Assembly (NCBI RefSeq): GCF_016462545.1
Contig: NZ_JAEMTA010000001.1
Span: 62,001-126,000, forward strand
Source of the DNA: Mycolicibacterium sp.
Lineage (GTDB): Bacteria > Actinomycetota > Actinomycetes > Mycobacteriales > Mycobacteriaceae
Length of the DNA: 64,000 nucleotides
Direction: 5' to 3'
The position numbers were made by a program, and so were the translations under genes. Positions 7,875-16,547 of the stretch are shown here, piece by piece (position 1 is the stretch's first letter; the number at the start of each line of letters is the position of its first letter). The notes beneath the pieces were generated by a model, which made no database searches, was not told where the DNA came from, and worked only from the letters and a program-made list of their open reading frames with translations.

Positions 7875-9070
7875 TGGCGCTACGCGGGGAGGCGGCGATC
7901 ATCGGGATCGCCGAACTACCTGCCCAGCGCAAGCAGACCCGCCCCGAACTCTTCACCATCGACCAGTACGCGGCCCTGGCCGCGGCCGTGATCGCCGACG
8001 CTGGTGTCGACCCGTCGGTCGTCAACGGACTCGTCTGCCACGGCATCGCGGAATCGGACATGTTCGCGCCGGCGACGCTGAGTGAATACCTCGGCATGCC
8101 AATCGACTTCGGCGAGCGGGTCGACCTGGGTGGCGCCACGTCGGCAGGCATGGTGTGGCGCGCGGCCGTCGCGGTCGAGTTGGGCCTGTGCGACGCGGTA
8201 TTGGCCGTCGTCCCGGGATCGACGATGCTGCCACGCTCTCGGCGTGCCCCCGCGACCCCGCCATCCTGGTATGGCGCGTCCAGCAACAAGTTCGGATCAC
8301 CGCAGGCCGAGTACGAGATCCCGTACGGCAACGTGGGCCAGAATGCGCCATATGCCCAGATCGCTCAGCGTTACGCAGCGCTCTACGGCTACGATCCCGC
8401 CGCGCTCGCCAAGATCGCCGTCGATCAGCGCACCAACGCGTGCGCGCATCCCGACGCGGTCTTCCATGGCAAGCCACTGGCGGTCGCCGACGTGCTGGCC
8501 AGCCCGATGATCGCCGATCCCATCCACATGCTGGAGACCGTGATGCGCGTCCAGGGCGGTGCGGGCGTGTTGATCGCGAACGCCGATCTCGCCGCACGGT
8601 CCCGGCATCGCCCGGTGTGGGTCAAGGGATTCGGGGAGCACATCTCGTTCAAGACGCCGACCTACGCGGACGATCTGATGGTCACGCCCGTAGCGCGGTC
8701 ATCGGAGCGCGCGTTCGCGATGGCCGGGCTGAGGAGGTCCGACGTCGACGTCGCCTCCATCTACGACTGCTACACGATCACCGTCCTGATGAGCCTGGAG
8801 GACGCCGGGTTCTGCCCCAAGGGGCAGGGGGCGGCGTGGATCAACGACCACGACCTCACCCACCGCGGGGACTTCCCGCTCAACACCGCAGGCGGACAGT
8901 TGTCCTTCGGGCAGGCGGGAATGGCGGGCGGCATGCACCACGTCGTCGACGCCGCGCGGCAGCTCATGGGCCGCAGCCCGGCTCAGGTCGCCGACTGCGA
9001 CGTCGCGTTCGTGACGGGCACCGGCGGCATCATGAGCGAACAGGTGGCACTCGTGTTGGGAGGCGACTGA
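7874..9070 (+). CDS. Thiolase-fold lipid-transfer protein (Ltp2-like, probable retro-aldolase)
   Basis: 398 aa, thiolase superfamily: GEAAIIGIAELPA, the DLGGATSAGMVWRAA nucleophile region, IYDCYTITVLMSLEDAGFC and AGGQLSFGQAGMAGGMHH. The nucleophilic Cys of true thiolases is replaced (GATSAG, T89/S90) and the GHP His region reads GQA. This fits Ltp-type enzymes that cleave beta-hydroxyacyl-CoAs by retro-aldol reaction with a DUF35 partner, which is the next gene. A close paralog lies at 54331-55536. Activity is inferred from context. Confidence 0.88.
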   Translation: MALRGEAAIIGIAELPAQRKQTRPELFTIDQYAALAAAVIADAGVDPSVVNGLVCHGIAESDMFAPATLSEYLGMPIDFGERVDLGGATSAGMVWRAAVAVELGLCDAVLAVVPGSTMLPRSRRAPATPPSWYGASSNKFGSPQAEYEIPYGNVGQNAPYAQIAQRYAALYGYDPAALAKIAVDQRTNACAHPDAVFHGKPLAVADVLASPMIADPIHMLETVMRVQGGAGVLIANADLAARSRHRPVWVKGFGEHISFKTPTYADDLMVTPVARSSERAFAMAGLRRSDVDVASIYDCYTITVLMSLEDAGFCPKGQGAAWINDHDLTHRGDFPLNTAGGQLSFGQAGMAGGMHHVVDAARQLMGRSPAQVADCDVAFVTGTGGIMSEQVALVLGGD

Positions 9071-9071
9071 C

Positions 9072-9491
9072 ATGGACCCCGAGACGGCCCACGCCATGCC
9101 GCTTCCCGAGCCCACGCCGGTGTCCGCGCCATACTGGCAGTCACTGCGCCAGCACCGCATCGAGATTCAATACAGTCCGTCCTCGAAACGATACGTGTTC
9201 TATCCCAGGATGCTGGCGCCTGGAACGCTTGTCGACGATCTCGAGTGGCGCGAGATCGACGGTGCAGGAACGGTGTTCACGTTCACCGTCGCCGAGCGGC
9301 CGACCGGCCCGCCGTGGGCCGATGCGCTGCCTCAGCTGCTCGCCGTCGTCGAATGGGACGTTGGTCCTCGGGTGAGTACTGAGTTGGTCGAGGTGAAGCC
9401 AGAAGACATCCGCATCGGGATGCGCGTCACGCCGGTGTTCCATGACGTGCCGGACACCGACGTCACGCTCCTGCGCTACCGACCGGCGTGA
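9072..9491 (+). CDS. DUF35 OB-fold protein, zinc ribbon degenerate
   Basis: 139 aa, one base after the thiolase. The layout is that of DUF35 acyl-CoA-binding partners: N-terminal helix PYWQSLRQHRIEIQ, then the ribbon position, then the OB fold (LEWREIDGAGTVFTFTV). At the ribbon the usual CxxC...C reads YSPSSKRYVFYPRMLAPG, and the protein has no cysteine at all, so no zinc site. Expected role: partner of the thiolase in an aldolase complex like Ltp2-ChsH2. Paralog at 53911-54327. Confidence 0.88.
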   Translation: MDPETAHAMPLPEPTPVSAPYWQSLRQHRIEIQYSPSSKRYVFYPRMLAPGTLVDDLEWREIDGAGTVFTFTVAERPTGPPWADALPQLLAVVEWDVGPRVSTELVEVKPEDIRIGMRVTPVFHDVPDTDVTLLRYRPA

Positions 9492-9494
9492 GCG

Positions 9495-10121
9495 TCAGGC
9501 CTTGCGCTGGCCCTTGGACTTCCGCTTGCGTTTGGCGGCGAGTCGGTCCAATTCGGCGAGCAACGTGTCTGCCCGCGCGCATTCGTCGGCGTAGTACTGC
9601 GCCGACCAATTCAACACGGCCACCGGATAGGCCCATTCCGATACGGGCGCGGCCCCCTCGGCGTGATCGAGAGCCAGCACCCTCAGCCGTTCGGATTGGG
9701 CACGGTGTGCCAGCACCATCTCTCTCAGCTTGACCGGATCTGCGGTGTGGCCCAACCATGTTCGCAACATGATGCCGTGCTTGAGCATGGCAGGCTCCGG
9801 CTCCGCCTCCGTGGTCCAGGCAGTCACGGCCCGCTCGCCGGCCGCGGTGATGCGATAGACCCGCTTCTCGCGCTCGCCACGCTTGCGCTGCGGGCGCTTG
9901 TTCTCGTCCAGTCGCGAGGCGACGAGGCCAAGCTCCTCCAACCTGTGCAGCTCACCGTAGATCTGGCTGAACGAGGGCGCCCAGTAGAAGAACTTCAGAC
10001 TCCAATCGGCCCAGCGCTTCATGTCGAAGCCGGACAACTCCTGACCGAACGACAAGAGGCCCAGCACGGCGTAACTCGTCGGCCGCAATCTCGTCTGCGG
10101 CTCCGCACGGTCGTCGGCCAT
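9495..10121 (-). CDS. PadR-family transcriptional regulator
   Basis: 208 aa. The winged helix is at residues about 15-90: TSYAVLGLLSFGQELSGFDM, FSQIYGELHRLEELGLVASR, REKRVYRITAAGERAVTAW. A C-terminal helical domain follows (Vir_C-like), ending in a lysine/arginine-rich tail. It converges with the DUF35 gene (3 bases apart) and diverges from the esterase gene. A dyad at 10177-10197 in the shared promoter region is its likely operator. Inferred regulator of the catabolic block. Confidence 0.9.
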   Translation of the reverse strand: MADDRAEPQTRLRPTSYAVLGLLSFGQELSGFDMKRWADWSLKFFYWAPSFSQIYGELHRLEELGLVASRLDENKRPQRKRGEREKRVYRITAAGERAVTAWTTEAEPEPAMLKHGIMLRTWLGHTADPVKLREMVLAHRAQSERLRVLALDHAEGAAPVSEWAYPVAVLNWSAQYYADECARADTLLAELDRLAAKRKRKSKGQRKA

Positions 10122-10176
10122 GGCGCCACCCTAGAACAGCGAGCAGTCGATGCCCGCAATACCACCCGACTGCGTC

Positions 10177-10197
10177 TCTATTTCTGATAGAAACAGA
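10177..10197. promoter_or_regulatory. Imperfect 21-bp dyad between padR-type and esterase genes
   Basis: TCTATTTCT-GAT-AGAAACAGA pairs in eight of nine positions per arm. It lies 20 bases before the esterase start (10218) and 56 bases before the PadR start (10121). Size and place suit a PadR dimer site acting on both genes. Confidence 0.55.
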
Positions 10198-10217
10198 TCA
10201 CCACCCGCGAGGAGCTC

Positions 10218-11165
10218 ATGGACGACGGTGTAACCGCGATGCTGCGGACGCTGAACGACGCCTTCCCGGCCGTCGAGCAGATGTCCGCCGTGGCGGCGCG
10301 CACGGCGGTGGCGGCGCGACGCCCACCGGCGACCAACCTCGACGAGGTGATCGTCGAAGACCGGGTCATCGACGCCGAGGTCGGGCCCATCGCCGTGCGC
10401 ATCTATCGATCCCGCCAAGCCGCAGCCGGGCCGCGTCCCGCGGTGGTGTTCCTCCACGGCGGTGGTTTCGTCCTGTGCGACATCGACAGTCACGACGGGT
10501 TCTGTCAGACGATGGCGGCGCGAACCGATTCGATCGTGGTCTCGGTCGGCTACCGGCTCGCACCCGAGCATCCCGCGCCCGCGGCCGCGGAGGACGCCTA
10601 CGGTGCGTTCGACTGGGTCACCCGCAACGCGATGAGTATTGGCATCGATGCGCAGCGGATCGCGATCGCGGGGGACAGTGCCGGCGGCAACCTGGCTGCC
10701 GTGGTATCGATCCTGTGCCGGGAACGCGACTCCCCGATGCCTGCCGCGCAGATCCTGCTCTACCCGGTGATCGATCCGGCGTGCGACACTGCCAGTCACC
10801 GGCGCCTGGCAACCGGTTACTTCACCACCAGTGCTGCCCTGCAATGGTATTGGCGCCAATACCTCGGCGGCTCGCACGTGTTGGAGCCCGCCCACCTCGT
10901 CGCGCCCATGCGCGCTGATTCGCTCAGCGGCCTCCCGCCTGCCGTCATCGTGACCGCCACTCTCGATCCGTTGCACGACGAGGGCGTCGCCTACGCTCGA
11001 CGGCTGCGCACCGACGGAGTACCGGTACTGCACCGCGACTTTCGCGGGCTCTTTCACGGCTTCCTCACCATGCTCGACTTTCCGCCGGCCATCACCGGTC
11101 GCGACCTCCTGTGGTCGGACCTGCGTGACCTGCTGTCGGTTCGCCTCCGTGAGACAGTGCCGTGA
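10218..11165 (+). CDS. Alpha/beta-hydrolase fold-3 (HSL-type) esterase
   Basis: 315 aa; CGAGGAGCTC is the ribosome-binding site. Oxyanion motif HGGGF (VVFLHGGGFVLCD), nucleophile in GDSAGGN, acid in DPLHDEG and histidine in FHGFLTM give a complete triad of the hormone-sensitive-lipase family (LipH/LipN type). No signal peptide, so cytoplasmic. Next to a Baeyer-Villiger-type monooxygenase (4-base overlap), it probably hydrolyses the ester or lactone product. First gene of the esterase-to-alcohol-dehydrogenase operon. Confidence 0.92.
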   Translation: MDDGVTAMLRTLNDAFPAVEQMSAVAARTAVAARRPPATNLDEVIVEDRVIDAEVGPIAVRIYRSRQAAAGPRPAVVFLHGGGFVLCDIDSHDGFCQTMAARTDSIVVSVGYRLAPEHPAPAAAEDAYGAFDWVTRNAMSIGIDAQRIAIAGDSAGGNLAAVVSILCRERDSPMPAAQILLYPVIDPACDTASHRRLATGYFTTSAALQWYWRQYLGGSHVLEPAHLVAPMRADSLSGLPPAVIVTATLDPLHDEGVAYARRLRTDGVPVLHRDFRGLFHGFLTMLDFPPAITGRDLLWSDLRDLLSVRLRETVP

Positions 11166-12766
11166 CGCCCGGCCACCATGACGTAATCGTGATCGGTGCA
11201 GGCTTCGCCGGGCTGTACGCCGTGCATCGCGCGCGAGCAGCCGGTCTCACGGTGCTCGGCATCGAGGCGGCCGACGGCGTCGGTGGCACCTGGTACTGGA
11301 ACCGCTATCCCGGGGCCCGGTGTGACGTCGAAAGCGTCGACTATTCATATTCGTTCGACGACGAGCTCCAGCAATCGTGGACCTGGAGCGAGCGCTTCGC
11401 CGGGCAACCCGAGATCCTGGCCTACCTCGAGCACGTCGCCGATCGCTTCGACCTCGGCCGTCACTACGAGTTCGGCACCTGGGTCACCGGTGCCACCTTC
11501 CACGCGTCGTCCGGAACGTGGGAGGTGCGGACCTCCACCGGTGCGTGCCACGACGCGACGTTCCTGCTGTGTGCCACCGGCTGTCTGTCGGCGGTCAACC
11601 GACCCGATCTCCCCGGCCTCGAGGACTTCACCGGCGAGGTCTACTACACGGCCGCTTGGCCCGACCGGGCGCCCGACTTCGGCGGCAAGCACGTCGGACT
11701 CGTCGGCACCGGATCCTCGGGCATTCAGGCGACACCGGCCCTCGCAGCGGCGGCGGCATCGCTGACGGTGTTTCAGCGCTCACCGAACTACAGCGTCCCT
11801 ATGCCGAATCGGCCGTGGACGGACGACGACGTGCAGCGCATCAAGGCGGAATACGCGGAGCGTCGCCGCCGATCCGCCTACGCACCGGCCGGCACCCCCC
11901 ACACCAGCCAGTCCACGCCGGCCGCCGACACCAGTCCCGACGAACGTCAGCAGGCTCTGCAGCAGCGGTGGTCTCAGGGTGGTGTCCTGTTCAGCAAGAC
12001 GTTCCCCGACCAGTTGACCGACCTGGCTGCCAACGACATTGCGCGGGAGTTCGCCGAGGCCCGCATCAGGGAGCTCGTCGACGACCCGTCGATAGCCAAC
12101 GACCTGATCCCGAGTGACCACCCGATCGGCACCAAGCGCATCTGCACGGACACGGGCTACTACCAGACGTTCAACGAGGAGCACGTCACCCTGGTCAACC
12201 TGCGCCGTGATCCGATCGCCGCAGTCACGGCACGCTCCGTACAAACCAGCACTGCCGAGTATCACTGCGACGCAATCGTGTTCGCCACCGGTTTCGACGC
12301 GATGACGGGTGCGCTGAGCCGCATCGATCCGGTGGGACCGGGGGGAGAGAGTCTCGGCGGCCTGTGGGCCGACGGCCCCGTCACGTTCCTCGGCATGATG
12401 ATTCCGAAGTTACCCAACCTGTTCAGCCTCAGCGGACCGGGCAGTCCGTCGGTGTTGGCGAACATGGTGCTGCACGCCGAGGTTCAGGTCGACTGGGTGC
12501 TCGCCTTGATCGCCGCGGCCCGTGCCGAGGGCGTGAACCAGGTCGAGGCTCGTCAGGACGCCGCCGAGGCGTGGACCCGGCACGTGGCCGAGGTCGCCGA
12601 GAAGACCTTGTTCGTCCACGCGGAGTCGTCGTGGTACCTGGGCGCGAACATCGACGGAAAGAAACGGGTATTCATGCCCTACGTCGGCGGGTTCGGGGTC
12701 TACCGCAGCCACTGTGACGACGTGGCCGAGAACGATTACACCGGTCTGGTGTTCACGTCGCGATGA
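11162..12766 (+). CDS. Baeyer-Villiger-type flavin monooxygenase with altered fingerprint
   Basis: 534 aa, the usual BVMO length. FAD site GAGFAG (residues 12-17), GGTWYWNRYPGARCD and the second Rossmann motif GTGSSGIQ (182-189) for NADPH are intact. The type I fingerprint FxGxxxHxxxW reads FTGEVYYTAAW: F156, G158 and W166 are kept, but the His is Tyr (Y162, codon TAC at 11645). It overlaps the esterase stop and the following SDR start by 4 bases. It would insert oxygen next to a ketone; whether the Tyr form does so is open. Confidence 0.9.
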   Translation: MTPGHHDVIVIGAGFAGLYAVHRARAAGLTVLGIEAADGVGGTWYWNRYPGARCDVESVDYSYSFDDELQQSWTWSERFAGQPEILAYLEHVADRFDLGRHYEFGTWVTGATFHASSGTWEVRTSTGACHDATFLLCATGCLSAVNRPDLPGLEDFTGEVYYTAAWPDRAPDFGGKHVGLVGTGSSGIQATPALAAAAASLTVFQRSPNYSVPMPNRPWTDDDVQRIKAEYAERRRRSAYAPAGTPHTSQSTPAADTSPDERQQALQQRWSQGGVLFSKTFPDQLTDLAANDIAREFAEARIRELVDDPSIANDLIPSDHPIGTKRICTDTGYYQTFNEEHVTLVNLRRDPIAAVTARSVQTSTAEYHCDAIVFATGFDAMTGALSRIDPVGPGGESLGGLWADGPVTFLGMMIPKLPNLFSLSGPGSPSVLANMVLHAEVQVDWVLALIAAARAEGVNQVEARQDAAEAWTRHVAEVAEKTLFVHAESSWYLGANIDGKKRVFMPYVGGFGVYRSHCDDVAENDYTGLVFTSR

Positions 12767-13479
12767 ACCCCTACCGACTCGACGACAAGGTCGTCCTGAT
12801 CACTGGCGCAGCGCGCGGGCAGGGTGCAGCCGAGACGGTGTTGATGGCAGAGCTGGGAGCTCGGGTGATCGCCTGCGACGTCCTGGATGCCGAGGGTGCC
12901 GCGCTCAGTGAACGGCTCGGAGATGCCGTGAGTTATCACCGGCTCGACGTCACCGAGCTCGCGGACTGGACGTCGGTGGTGGCCGACGTCGCTGCCGAGC
13001 ACGGCAGGGTCGACGTCCTGGTCAACAATGCCGGTGTCTACCGGCGGGCACCGCTCGCCGACTGGACGGCCGAACAGATCCGAACCATGTTGGACGTCAA
13101 CCTCGTCGGACCGATCCTCGGCATGCAGACCGTCAACCCGGTGATGCCCGACGGTGGAGTGATCGTCAACGTCGCCTCGACCGCCGCGCTGCGCGGGTTC
13201 GGCGGCGCGCTGCCCTACGCATCGTCCAAGTGGGGGCTTCGGGGCGCCAGCCGATCGGCAGCCATCGAGTTCGCCCCGCGCATTCGGGTCAACTGCGTCG
13301 TGCCCGGCGCGGTCGACACCCCGATGATCGACGCCGACACCCTCGACCTGTCGCACCTTCCGGTCCCACGGGCTGCCCGACCAGACGAGATCGCACGCAT
13401 GGTCGCGTTCGTCGTCAGTGACGCCGCGGCCTATTGCACCGGCGCGGAGTTCGTCGTCGACGGCGGCGCGACCGCATGA
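12763..13479 (+). CDS. Short-chain dehydrogenase/reductase (classical SDR)
   Basis: 238 aa. NAD(P) motif TGAARGQG, structural NNAGVY and catalytic YASSK with the preceding Ser (VASTAALRG region) are present; DVLDAEGAA after the second strand suggests NAD preference. Starts in an ATGA overlap with the monooxygenase. In this operon it could oxidise the secondary alcohol to the ketone used by the monooxygenase, or the beta-hydroxyacyl-CoA. The choice cannot be made from sequence. Confidence 0.9.
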   Translation: MNPYRLDDKVVLITGAARGQGAAETVLMAELGARVIACDVLDAEGAALSERLGDAVSYHRLDVTELADWTSVVADVAAEHGRVDVLVNNAGVYRRAPLADWTAEQIRTMLDVNLVGPILGMQTVNPVMPDGGVIVNVASTAALRGFGGALPYASSKWGLRGASRSAAIEFAPRIRVNCVVPGAVDTPMIDADTLDLSHLPVPRAARPDEIARMVAFVVSDAAAYCTGAEFVVDGGATA

Positions 13480-13506
13480 CCCCAACGACCACCGAGGAGG
13501 CGGCCC

Positions 13507-15102
13507 ATGCACGAGACCATCCAGCAAGTCCTGCGTGACCGCGTGCACGACGACGGCATTGCCGTCAGGTACGAGGACCGGACCTGGTCCTGGCGTGAGC
13601 ATCTCGCCGAGGCCGCCGCGGAGGCGTCTGTGATCATCGGGATGGCCGACCCGGCACGTCCTCTGCACGTCGGGGTGCTGCTGGGCAACACGCCTGCCAT
13701 GCTGCGATCCATGGCGGCAGCCGCACTGGGCGGCTACGTACTGTGCGGTATCAACACCACCCGCCGCGGCGAGGGGTTGCTCGCCGACGTCCGTCGAGCC
13801 GATTGTCAACTGCTGCTGATCAATCCGGATCATCGACAACTGCTCGACGGGCTCGATCTCTCCGACGTCACGGTGCTCGACGTGACGTCATCGGTCCATG
13901 TCGACGCGCTGAAGTCCGCACCGCCCCTGGTGCCGCATCGTGAGGTGGTTGCCACCGACCCACTGATGTTGATCTTCACGTCGGGCACCACCGGCAACCC
14001 CAAGGCGGTCCCGTTCGCGCACGTCATGGCGGTGCTGAGCGGAAGCAGCCTGGTGCTGCAACTCGAGGTCACCCCACATGACGTCTGCTATCTGTCGATG
14101 CCGCTGTTCCACTCCAACGGCGTGGCCGGCGGCTGGTCGGTGGCCGTGTGCAGCGGCGCGACCATGGTTCCCGCGAAGTTCTCGGCGTCGCGATTCCTGG
14201 ACGACATCCGGCGGTACGGGGCGACCTACATGAACTACGTCGGCAAGCCGCTGGCGTTGGTGCTCGGAACGCACGAAGGCCCGGACGACGCGGACAACCC
14301 GCTTCGCGTTGCATTCGGCAACGAGGCCGCCGACCGCGACATCGACGAGTTCGCGAATCGCTTCGGATGCCGCGTCATGGACGGGTTCGGTTCGAGCGAA
14401 TTCGCGGTCATCGTAGTTCGCGAGGACGGCACCCCGCCGGGTTCGATCGGCAAGGGCTGGGACGGTGTCGCCGTCTATCACGCCGACTCCGTGACCGAAT
14501 GTGCCACAGCGGTATTCGACGAGACGGGCGCCCTCGTCAACTTCGACGACGCCGTCGGTGAACTGGTGAACACCACGGGTGGTGGCGCATTCGGTGGCTA
14601 CTACAACGATCCCGACGCGACCAACGAGCGCATGCGCCATGGCATGTACTGGTCCGGAGACCTCGCCTACCGTGACGTCGATGGCTGGATCTATCTCGCC
14701 GGGCGCACCAGCGACTGGATGCGGGTCGACGGCGAGAACCTCGCTTCCGCACCGATAGAACGGATCCTGCTGCGGTGCGAACGACTCAACCAGGCTGCGG
14801 TGTATGCGGTTCCGGACCCTCGGGTGGGCGACCAGGTGATGGCGGCACTGGTCCTCAACGCAGGGCAGACACTGACCCCAACCGAGTTGACCGACTTCCT
14901 GGCGGCGCAACCGGACCTGTCGCCGAAGGCGTGGCCCAGGTACGTGCGCATCAACCAGTTGCTCCCGCAGACGGCGACCAACAAGATCCTCAAGCGCACG
15001 TTGATCGCAGAGGGCGCGTCGGGGGGTGGCGGCGTTCTGTGGGAACGCCAGGATCGGGGCACGGCCTATGTGCCCGCGGTTCTCTCGGGTGCCTCGGCAT
15101 GA
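13507..15102 (+). CDS. Acyl-CoA ligase (FadD17-like AMP-forming synthetase)
   Basis: 531 aa; CGAGGAGG upstream. Adenylate-forming motifs: LIFTSGTTGNPKAV (P-loop), DGFGSSE (A5), YWSGDLAYRD (A7) and GRTSDWMRVDGENL (A8), with a C-terminal lysine in TNKILKR (A10). The overall pattern, with MRVDGEN in place of IxxGGxN, recalls the FadD17 group next to mycobacterial steroid genes, but the assignment is tentative. It would activate the acid made by the aldehyde dehydrogenase, whose ATG overlaps its stop. Confidence 0.9.
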   Translation: MHETIQQVLRDRVHDDGIAVRYEDRTWSWREHLAEAAAEASVIIGMADPARPLHVGVLLGNTPAMLRSMAAAALGGYVLCGINTTRRGEGLLADVRRADCQLLLINPDHRQLLDGLDLSDVTVLDVTSSVHVDALKSAPPLVPHREVVATDPLMLIFTSGTTGNPKAVPFAHVMAVLSGSSLVLQLEVTPHDVCYLSMPLFHSNGVAGGWSVAVCSGATMVPAKFSASRFLDDIRRYGATYMNYVGKPLALVLGTHEGPDDADNPLRVAFGNEAADRDIDEFANRFGCRVMDGFGSSEFAVIVVREDGTPPGSIGKGWDGVAVYHADSVTECATAVFDETGALVNFDDAVGELVNTTGGGAFGGYYNDPDATNERMRHGMYWSGDLAYRDVDGWIYLAGRTSDWMRVDGENLASAPIERILLRCERLNQAAVYAVPDPRVGDQVMAALVLNAGQTLTPTELTDFLAAQPDLSPKAWPRYVRINQLLPQTATNKILKRTLIAEGASGGGGVLWERQDRGTAYVPAVLSGASA

Positions 15103-16547
15103 CGACGACGGTCGGCACCATCCTGGAACTGCAACGCGCGGCCTTCGTCGAGGACGGGATCCCCGACCTCACCACCCGCATCGACAGGGTCAGCCGGCTC
15201 CAATCGATGGTCCTCGATCACACGGAGGAACTGGTGGCCGCGCTTGCCGAGGACTTCGGCACCAGGGCGCGCGAGGTCTCCGTGCTCGCCGACGTCGTCG
15301 GATGCATGGGTGACCTGGAATACCAGAAGAAGCATCTCCGGTCGTGGATGCGAACCCGTTCTCGCGGTGGGCTACTGGGCCGTTCGGGGTTGCGACAGCA
15401 GATCCGGCACGACCCCCTCGGTGTGGTCGGCGTGATGGGCCCGTGGAACTTCCCCGTGCAGCTCACCATGCTGCCTGCGGGGACTGCTCTCGCAGCGGGA
15501 AACCGCGTGATGGTGCGCCCGTCGGAAATTACGGTGATCACCGCCGATCTGCTGGCCACGATTGCGCCGCAATACTTTTCGATCGAGGAGCTGGCGGTGG
15601 TCACGGACGATCGAGCGGACGGTCCGACGTTCGCCACATTGGAGTTCGATCACCTGTTCTTCACCGGCTCTCCCTCGGTCGGTGCCCTGGTGGCGCAGAC
15701 GGCAGCAAAGAATCTCGTGCCGGTGACGCTGGAGCTCGGTGGCAAGAATCCAGTGGTGGTCGATCGCAGCGCCGATCTGCGCAGGGCGGCGTCGCGGATC
15801 GCCTCGTCGCGCATGGTCAATGGCGGGCAGGTGTGCATGTGTCCGGACTACGTGTTGGTTCCGGAGGAATCGATGGGGGCCTTCGTCGAGGGCGTTCTCA
15901 GTCAGTGGCGCAGCGCCTTTCCCCGTATCGTGGCAAACGATGACTACACCTCGGTCGTCACCGAGCGTCACTTCGACCACGTCGTCGGCCTGATCGACGA
16001 TGCGGTCTCGCTCGGAGCGGAGTCCATACAGCACGTACCGTCCGGTGAGACACTGCCCGATCGCGGGTCGCGCAAGATTGCGCCGACCATCCTGACCGGG
16101 GTGCCGCCAGAGGCCAGGGTGAACCGCGAGGAGATCTTCGGCCCCGTGCTGGTGGTTCATCCGTACCGGGAGCTGTCCGAGGCCATCGACTACGTCAACG
16201 CGGGGCCGCACCCGCTCACCATCTATTGGTACGGCAAGGACAACGACCGCTACGACCGGCTTCAGTGCGGTACCCGGTCTGGGTCGGTGAACGCAAATGA
16301 CTTCACCCTCAACTTCATTGGCAGTGAATTGCCGTTCGGCGGCGTCGGGCGCAGCGGCACCGGGGCCTATCGCGGACGCGCCGGCTTCGACACGTTCACC
16401 CATGCGCGGGGTGTGGCGTTCTCCCGGTGGCCAGTGAGCCTCGGTCGCATGATGGCGCCGCCCTTCGGTCGTCGGGATGCCCGGCTGGTGAACCTCCAGC
16501 TCTCCGCCTTCCGGCGGCGCAACGCCCGCAAGGACATGGCCCGTTGA
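15099..16547 (+). CDS. Aldehyde dehydrogenase (coniferyl-aldehyde-dehydrogenase type)
   Basis: 482 aa from the ATG at 15099, in an ATGA overlap with the ligase; longer frames upstream are shadow. MGPWNFPVQL, LELGGKNPVVV (with the Glu general base) and the nucleophile region NGGQVCMCPDYV are those of the CalB-like branch, which lacks some N-terminal residues of classical ALDHs; EEIFGPVL and ELPFGGVGRSG close the fold. Oxidises an aldehyde to the acid for CoA activation, NAD(P)-dependent. Confidence 0.92.
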   Translation: MTTTVGTILELQRAAFVEDGIPDLTTRIDRVSRLQSMVLDHTEELVAALAEDFGTRAREVSVLADVVGCMGDLEYQKKHLRSWMRTRSRGGLLGRSGLRQQIRHDPLGVVGVMGPWNFPVQLTMLPAGTALAAGNRVMVRPSEITVITADLLATIAPQYFSIEELAVVTDDRADGPTFATLEFDHLFFTGSPSVGALVAQTAAKNLVPVTLELGGKNPVVVDRSADLRRAASRIASSRMVNGGQVCMCPDYVLVPEESMGAFVEGVLSQWRSAFPRIVANDDYTSVVTERHFDHVVGLIDDAVSLGAESIQHVPSGETLPDRGSRKIAPTILTGVPPEARVNREEIFGPVLVVHPYRELSEAIDYVNAGPHPLTIYWYGKDNDRYDRLQCGTRSGSVNANDFTLNFIGSELPFGGVGRSGTGAYRGRAGFDTFTHARGVAFSRWPVSLGRMMAPPFGRRDARLVNLQLSAFRRRNARKDMAR

